Shown: positions 63,512-64,000 of the stretch, one piece after another
Position numbering within the stretch: position 1 is the first letter of the stretch
How the letters are laid out: each line of letters starts with the position of its first letter
Source of the DNA: Clostridium sp. Marseille-P3244
GTDB lineage: Bacteria; Bacillota; Clostridia; Lachnospirales; Lachnospiraceae
Direction: 5' to 3'
Assembly (NCBI RefSeq): GCF_900120155.1
Contig: NZ_LT635549.1
Coordinates: 2,264,688 to 2,328,687, forward strand
Length of the DNA stretch: 64,000 bases
The notes under the pieces: generated by a model
Seen by the model: only the letters and a program-made list of their open reading frames with translations
The model's database searches: none
What the model was told of the DNA's origin: nothing
Position numbers and translations under genes: made by a program

Positions 63512-63551
63512 TGTGTATACCTCCTTCGATGTAAACATTCGCCTCTGCATA

Positions 63552-63580
63552 GTATAACACATTACTTTGTCGAGTTAAAG
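63552..63580 (-). promoter_or_regulatory. Probable promoter of the paaK-ior operon
   Basis: TTTAAC (63575-63580) and TATACT (63552-63557), 17-bp spacer, about 40 bases before the paaK ATG. Confidence 0.5.
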
Positions 63581-63603
63581 TACTAAATTTAAGTTTGTTA
63601 GGG

Positions 63604-63708
63604 GGATGGATGTGGACGCCGTAGAAAAGCTTAAGGGACTCAGCCTCCGCCGTCAGGCAGAGCTTAAGTCCCTTTATATTAAGCCCCTTTATATATTCCC
63701 GGATTTAG
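63604..63708 (-). repeat. Short relative of the foldback repeat, copy D
   Basis: About 105 bp between glyA and the paaK operon. It keeps the outer start (GGATGGATGTGGACGCC) and the inner arm CTTAAGGGACTCAG...CCGCC of copies A and B, but lacks the middle. The stem 63635-63651 pairs with 63656-63672 (GGGACT...CCGCC with GGCAG...AGTCCC). The right end again begins at a stop codon, TAAATCCGGG, here that of glyA. May act as the glyA terminator. Confidence 0.7.
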
Positions 63709-64000
63709 CAAAGCGGATATTTCTCTGTCAGTTCTGCCGCCATCTTCCTTGCGGCTTCCACATTGTCTTCACTTTCAATGACCATTGCGATGATCTCCGC
63801 GATCTTGTCCATGTCATCTTCTTTCATGCCTCTTGTAGTAACTGCAGGTGTTCCAAGCCTTACACCACTGGTCACGAACGGAGAACGCGGATCATTGGGA
63901 ATGGTATTCTTGTTACAGGTGATGTGGGCGTCATCCAGCCGTTTCTCCAGCTCTTTTCCGCTTACATTCTTCTCTGTCAGATCCACCAGCATCAGATGAT
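63705..64000 (-). CDS. glyA: Serine hydroxymethyltransferase, C-terminal part
   Basis: Last 98 codons; the rest is beyond the right edge. [35 protein letters not shown] and the following RGMKEDDM region are the GlyA C-terminal domain with the substrate-binding Arg in SGVRLGT. It converts serine and THF to glycine and methylene-THF, feeding the folD/fhs folate pool seen earlier in the window. Stop codon lies in foldback copy D. Confidence 0.95.
   Translation of the reverse strand, partial: HLMLVDLTEKNVSGKELEKRLDDAHITCNKNTIPNDPRSPFVTSGVRLGTPAVTTRGMKEDDMDKIAEIIAMVIESEDNVEAARKMAAELTEKYPLC

Noticed and set aside
1-64000. CRISPR arrays, rRNA operons, prophage or integrative element modules
   Set aside because: No regularly spaced short direct repeats, no rRNA sequence, and no integrase, relaxase or phage structural genes were seen. 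The Cas4-like domain of the helicase is not near any cas gene.

Overview
The window reads as chromosome of a spore-forming, anaerobic Bacillota, most likely a Lachnospiraceae gut commensal. This rests on sporulation sigma factor H, a SpoVAF-type germination protein, an NfnAB-type electron-bifurcating transhydrogenase pair, an Fe-dependent alcohol dehydrogenase, Fhs/FolD one-carbon genes, a cysteine T-box leader, indolepyruvate:ferredoxin oxidoreductase and a one-chain PurL. Almost all genes lie on the minus strand. Species is not assigned.

Layout. 1-5.2 kb: start of an ABC ATPase with a self-regulating XRE repressor, an AlkD-type glycosylase, NfnAB and Fe-ADH. 5.2-12.5 kb: a run tepA-ftsK-fhs-folD-zinc ribbon/TPR protein. 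12.6-15.6 kb: a 391-bp foldback repeat, DegV and an ISLre2-type element. 15.6-25 kb: SpoVAF, GT51 transglycosylase, dUTPase, aminotransferase, MetA, DUF1540, aldo/keto reductase, YdcF, SEC-C protein, and an IS4-type element with a clear 8-bp target duplication. 25-31 kb: purA, a MocR/GabR regulator, glnS, tRNA-Thr and small unknown genes. 31-41 kb: NSS transporter, dtd, CPBP protease, then the compact cysE-cysS-mrnC-rlmB-sigH run behind a Cys T-box, an Eis-like acetyltransferase, ispF, tRNA-Met and tRNA-Val. 41-46.7 kb: purL, a TIGR01906 membrane protein, LysR.

46.6-51.4 kb holds a three-gene DNA-repair module (radical SAM protein with HhH, TIGR03915/DUF4130 protein, XPD/DinG helicase with a Cas4-like nuclease domain). 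Its promoter carries two LexA-type boxes, so it is predicted to be SOS-induced. Just upstream lie three consecutive long imperfect palindromes (51.38-52.19 kb). The last is about 96% identical in its core to the 12.6-kb repeat, and a shorter relative sits at 63.6 kb. In three cases one end of the repeat coincides with the TAA stop codon of a same-strand gene (DegV, ptsI, glyA). This foldback family is the least explained structure in the window.

52.2-57.5 kb: ptsH-ptsI (the HPr lacks Ser46), then an ISNCY/IS1202-type element flanked by an 18-bp duplication and itself carrying a nested IS3-type element, then a cold-shock gene. 57.5-63.6 kb: an operon paaK-iorA-iorB-ACT-paaK-ACT, predicted to oxidise aryl pyruvates to aryl-acetyl-CoA and handle the CoA ester. 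The window ends inside glyA.
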